From Lachnoclostridium phytofermentans (GTDB taxonomy: Bacteria > Bacillota > Clostridia > Lachnospirales > Lachnospiraceae), in contig DPVV01000340.1 in assembly GCA_003526525.1 (NCBI GenBank), positions 1 through 7,717 of the forward strand: DNA of 7,717 nt, given 5' to 3'. The position numbers and the translations under genes were made by a program. Position 1 is the first letter of the stretch. Every line of letters begins with the position of its first letter. Below the pieces are notes generated by a model. It had not been told where the DNA came from. It saw nothing but the letters and a program-made list of their open reading frames with translations, and searched no databases. Below, piece after piece: positions 5,923-7,717 of this stretch.

Positions 5923-7717
5923 ATGACTTTAATAAAGAATGTAAAGCGAAAGTTAAGTTTACTTTTCGTTTTGATGCTGGTTGTTAATATGATTAGTAGC
6001 AATCTATCAGGAAATACCAGCGTAGTGAAAGCGGCGAGTGTGCCTGAAGATTTTCGGTTAACATCTGTTGCAATGAAAGAAGGAAACACAGTGATACCGT
6101 GGGATCAGCCAATAGTGATGGAAGAGAATAAAAGAATTTCTCTTTCTCTTGCTTGGGAGATTGATAACGGTGCACCTCTGGATGATGGAGACCAGAAAAC
6201 AATACAAATACCGGATATATTCCTACCAGTTGCTAGTACTGGGGGAACAATGATGATGGATATAGATGGTGAAGATTTAGTAATTGGCAGCTATTCGATA
6301 GATAGCAATAATCTTCTTACCCTAACCTTTAATGAAGTTTTAAAGACAGGCGGAATTTATGAAGAGGACCGAAGTGGAGAGGTAATCCTTGATTTCAAAA
6401 TAGATGTAACTAAGTTTATTGATGATGCATCTAAAATAATTGATTTTGGTTATGAAGCATTTCGTATTCCGATTATGGTTAAAAGCCCTAATAATAAGGG
6501 AAACCATATTACTAAGAGTGAGTCCCATGAACATGAGAATCCTTCCTATGTTGATTGGACTGTTGATGTAAATACTAGCTTGGACATTATCCAAGATGCT
6601 TTTATATCTGATCAGATTCCAGAAGGATTATCCTTGATACCTGATACAATTCAGGTAAATAAGCTTAAGGTTTCCTATAATGGAACAGTAACCGGCATAG
6701 GTGAGGATGTGACGACTTCTGTACGAGCTGCAAGCGGTACTTCAATTTCATCAACTGATTTTACATTGAATTTGGGTGAAATTAAAGAGGCATATCGAAT
6801 TACTTATCGTACCAACATAACAGAGTATGGTAAAAAAGGTTATACCAATAATGCTGTTTTGAAGAATGGTACAACAGAATTAGGCACTGATTCCAAGACA
6901 ATTCCTACTTTGATCAAAGGTTCTTTGATAGAAAAATCGGGAATAGCTAAAAATTATGATGGAATAAATTCTGATAAAATAGAATGGACAATTGATATTA
7001 ATAAGGCTGAAATGAATCTCACGAATGCACAGGTGAACGATCCTCAGATTACAGCTATTAATCAGAAAATTAAGAACGGTACAATTAAGGTATGGGAGCT
7101 TAATAAGAGCGGAGGAACTTGGAGCAAAGGCGCTGAAGTAACGAATCTTATCAAAGGGCTTAACGGAAAAGAAAGCAATGAAGACTTAGCTTTCCCTATT
7201 CAGTTAGGAGATCTTGATAAGAAAGCATATCGAATTACTTTTGATGCAGACATTGATTATCCTGCAGACTATACACCAGAAATTACTTGCACCAATGAAG
7301 CTGACTTAACTGCTGATGGAGGAATCACAGAGAACGTTATTAACTCGGTAAAGGTAACGAGAGGTGCTCTTCTAACTAAGGAGGCTACAGGAACTACGAT
7401 TAACTATGATACGAAAGAAATTTCGTGGAAATTGGTAGCTAATCAAGGAAAACATACGATTACGAATGCTACTCTACATGATAATCTGCCAGCCGGGTTA
7501 ACATTAAAGCGTGACAGTATTAAAATCACAATTGGTGGTGTTACTAAAAGCTTATCAGATTTCATCGTAAACCCTGGTAGTGGCGATATCACCGGTGAAA
7601 AAGATGTCAGTCCAGACCTTACGATAAATTTTGGCACGATTAATGATATAGTAATTATTGAATATGTAACAGCAATTAATGATTCAGAGTTATTTGGAAG
7701 TAAATTTGAAAATGAAC
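5923..7717 (+). CDS. Secreted surface adhesin with Cna/collagen-binding-like beta-sandwich repeats (3' partial)
   Basis: The frame runs from the ATG at 5923 (AGGAGGT five bases upstream) to the window edge without a stop: 598 codons. Residues 1-37 are a signal peptide: basic KNVKRK, hydrophobic core at about 11-25, probable cleavage after VKA (35-37). Residues about 41-190 form a beta-rich domain resembling the N1 region of MSCRAMM adhesins. Three related beta-sandwich repeats follow at about 195-316, 333-470 and 481-598 (cut). They share an early Lys (198, 338, 486), a Trp strand (DWTVDVN, EWTIDIN, SWKLVAN), an N-A/D-x-x-x-D-x-x strand and, in the first two, a late AYRIT strand ending in a TN-x-A segment (Asn309, Asn458). 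Such domains commonly form Lys-Asn isopeptide bonds aided by an acid; Asp215 and Asp358 fit. A sortase motif would be expected downstream but is not visible. The ligand is unknown. The divergent HTH gene is its likely regulator. Confidence 0.83.
   Translation, partial: MTLIKNVKRKLSLLFVLMLVVNMISSNLSGNTSVVKAASVPEDFRLTSVAMKEGNTVIPWDQPIVMEENKRISLSLAWEIDNGAPLDDGDQKTIQIPDIFLPVASTGGTMMMDIDGEDLVIGSYSIDSNNLLTLTFNEVLKTGGIYEEDRSGEVILDFKIDVTKFIDDASKIIDFGYEAFRIPIMVKSPNNKGNHITKSESHEHENPSYVDWTVDVNTSLDIIQDAFISDQIPEGLSLIPDTIQVNKLKVSYNGTVTGIGEDVTTSVRAASGTSISSTDFTLNLGEIKEAYRITYRTNITEYGKKGYTNNAVLKNGTTELGTDSKTIPTLIKGSLIEKSGIAKNYDGINSDKIEWTIDINKAEMNLTNAQVNDPQITAINQKIKNGTIKVWELNKSGGTWSKGAEVTNLIKGLNGKESNEDLAFPIQLGDLDKKAYRITFDADIDYPADYTPEITCTNEADLTADGGITENVINSVKVTRGALLTKEATGTTINYDTKEISWKLVANQGKHTITNATLHDNLPAGLTLKRDSIKITIGGVTKSLSDFIVNPGSGDITGEKDVSPDLTINFGTINDIVIIEYVTAINDSELFGSKFENE

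Overview
The window is AT-rich, with strong AGGAGG-type ribosome binding sites, intrinsic terminators and a typical low-GC Gram-positive gene set: a family 1 sugar-type ABC substrate-binding protein, a YesL/DUF624 membrane protein, a clostridial-type ferredoxin and a secreted surface adhesin. This suggests an anaerobic member of the Clostridia, possibly a Lachnospiraceae plant-fibre degrader. The organism is inferred from gene content and base composition, not from a marker gene.

Left part (1-3108, all on +): a substrate-binding protein whose start lies outside the window, a strong hairpin, a YesL/DUF624 membrane protein, a 99-bp minisatellite of 14-bp units that begins inside the end of the DUF624 gene, and a HAD-superfamily protein. 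The first two genes look like the tail of a carbohydrate ABC transporter operon. The HAD gene may be its last member or may stand alone. A bidirectional terminator at 3281-3315 closes this block.

Middle part (3443-3981, on -): a two-gene operon with its own promoter, made of a small one-cluster ferredoxin followed 14 bp later by a small single-domain cupin. The ferredoxin start is corrected to 3981, because the upstream in-frame ATG overlaps the ribosome binding site.

Right part (4113-7717): a 468-residue cytoplasmic protein with an N-terminal helix-turn-helix and no recognisable C-terminal domain is divergently oriented from a large secreted surface protein. The surface gene starts at 5923 and stays open to the right edge (598 codons visible). 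It has a signal peptide, a beta-rich N-terminal region and three successive Cna/collagen-binding-like beta-sandwich repeats with candidate Lys-Asp-Asn isopeptide triads. The 403-bp gap between the two genes holds no convincing gene but has a palindrome, candidate -10 boxes and two further inverted repeats. The layout suggests a dedicated regulator controlling a cell-wall adhesin, and it is the least ordinary part of the window. No mobile element, CRISPR array, tRNA or rRNA was seen.
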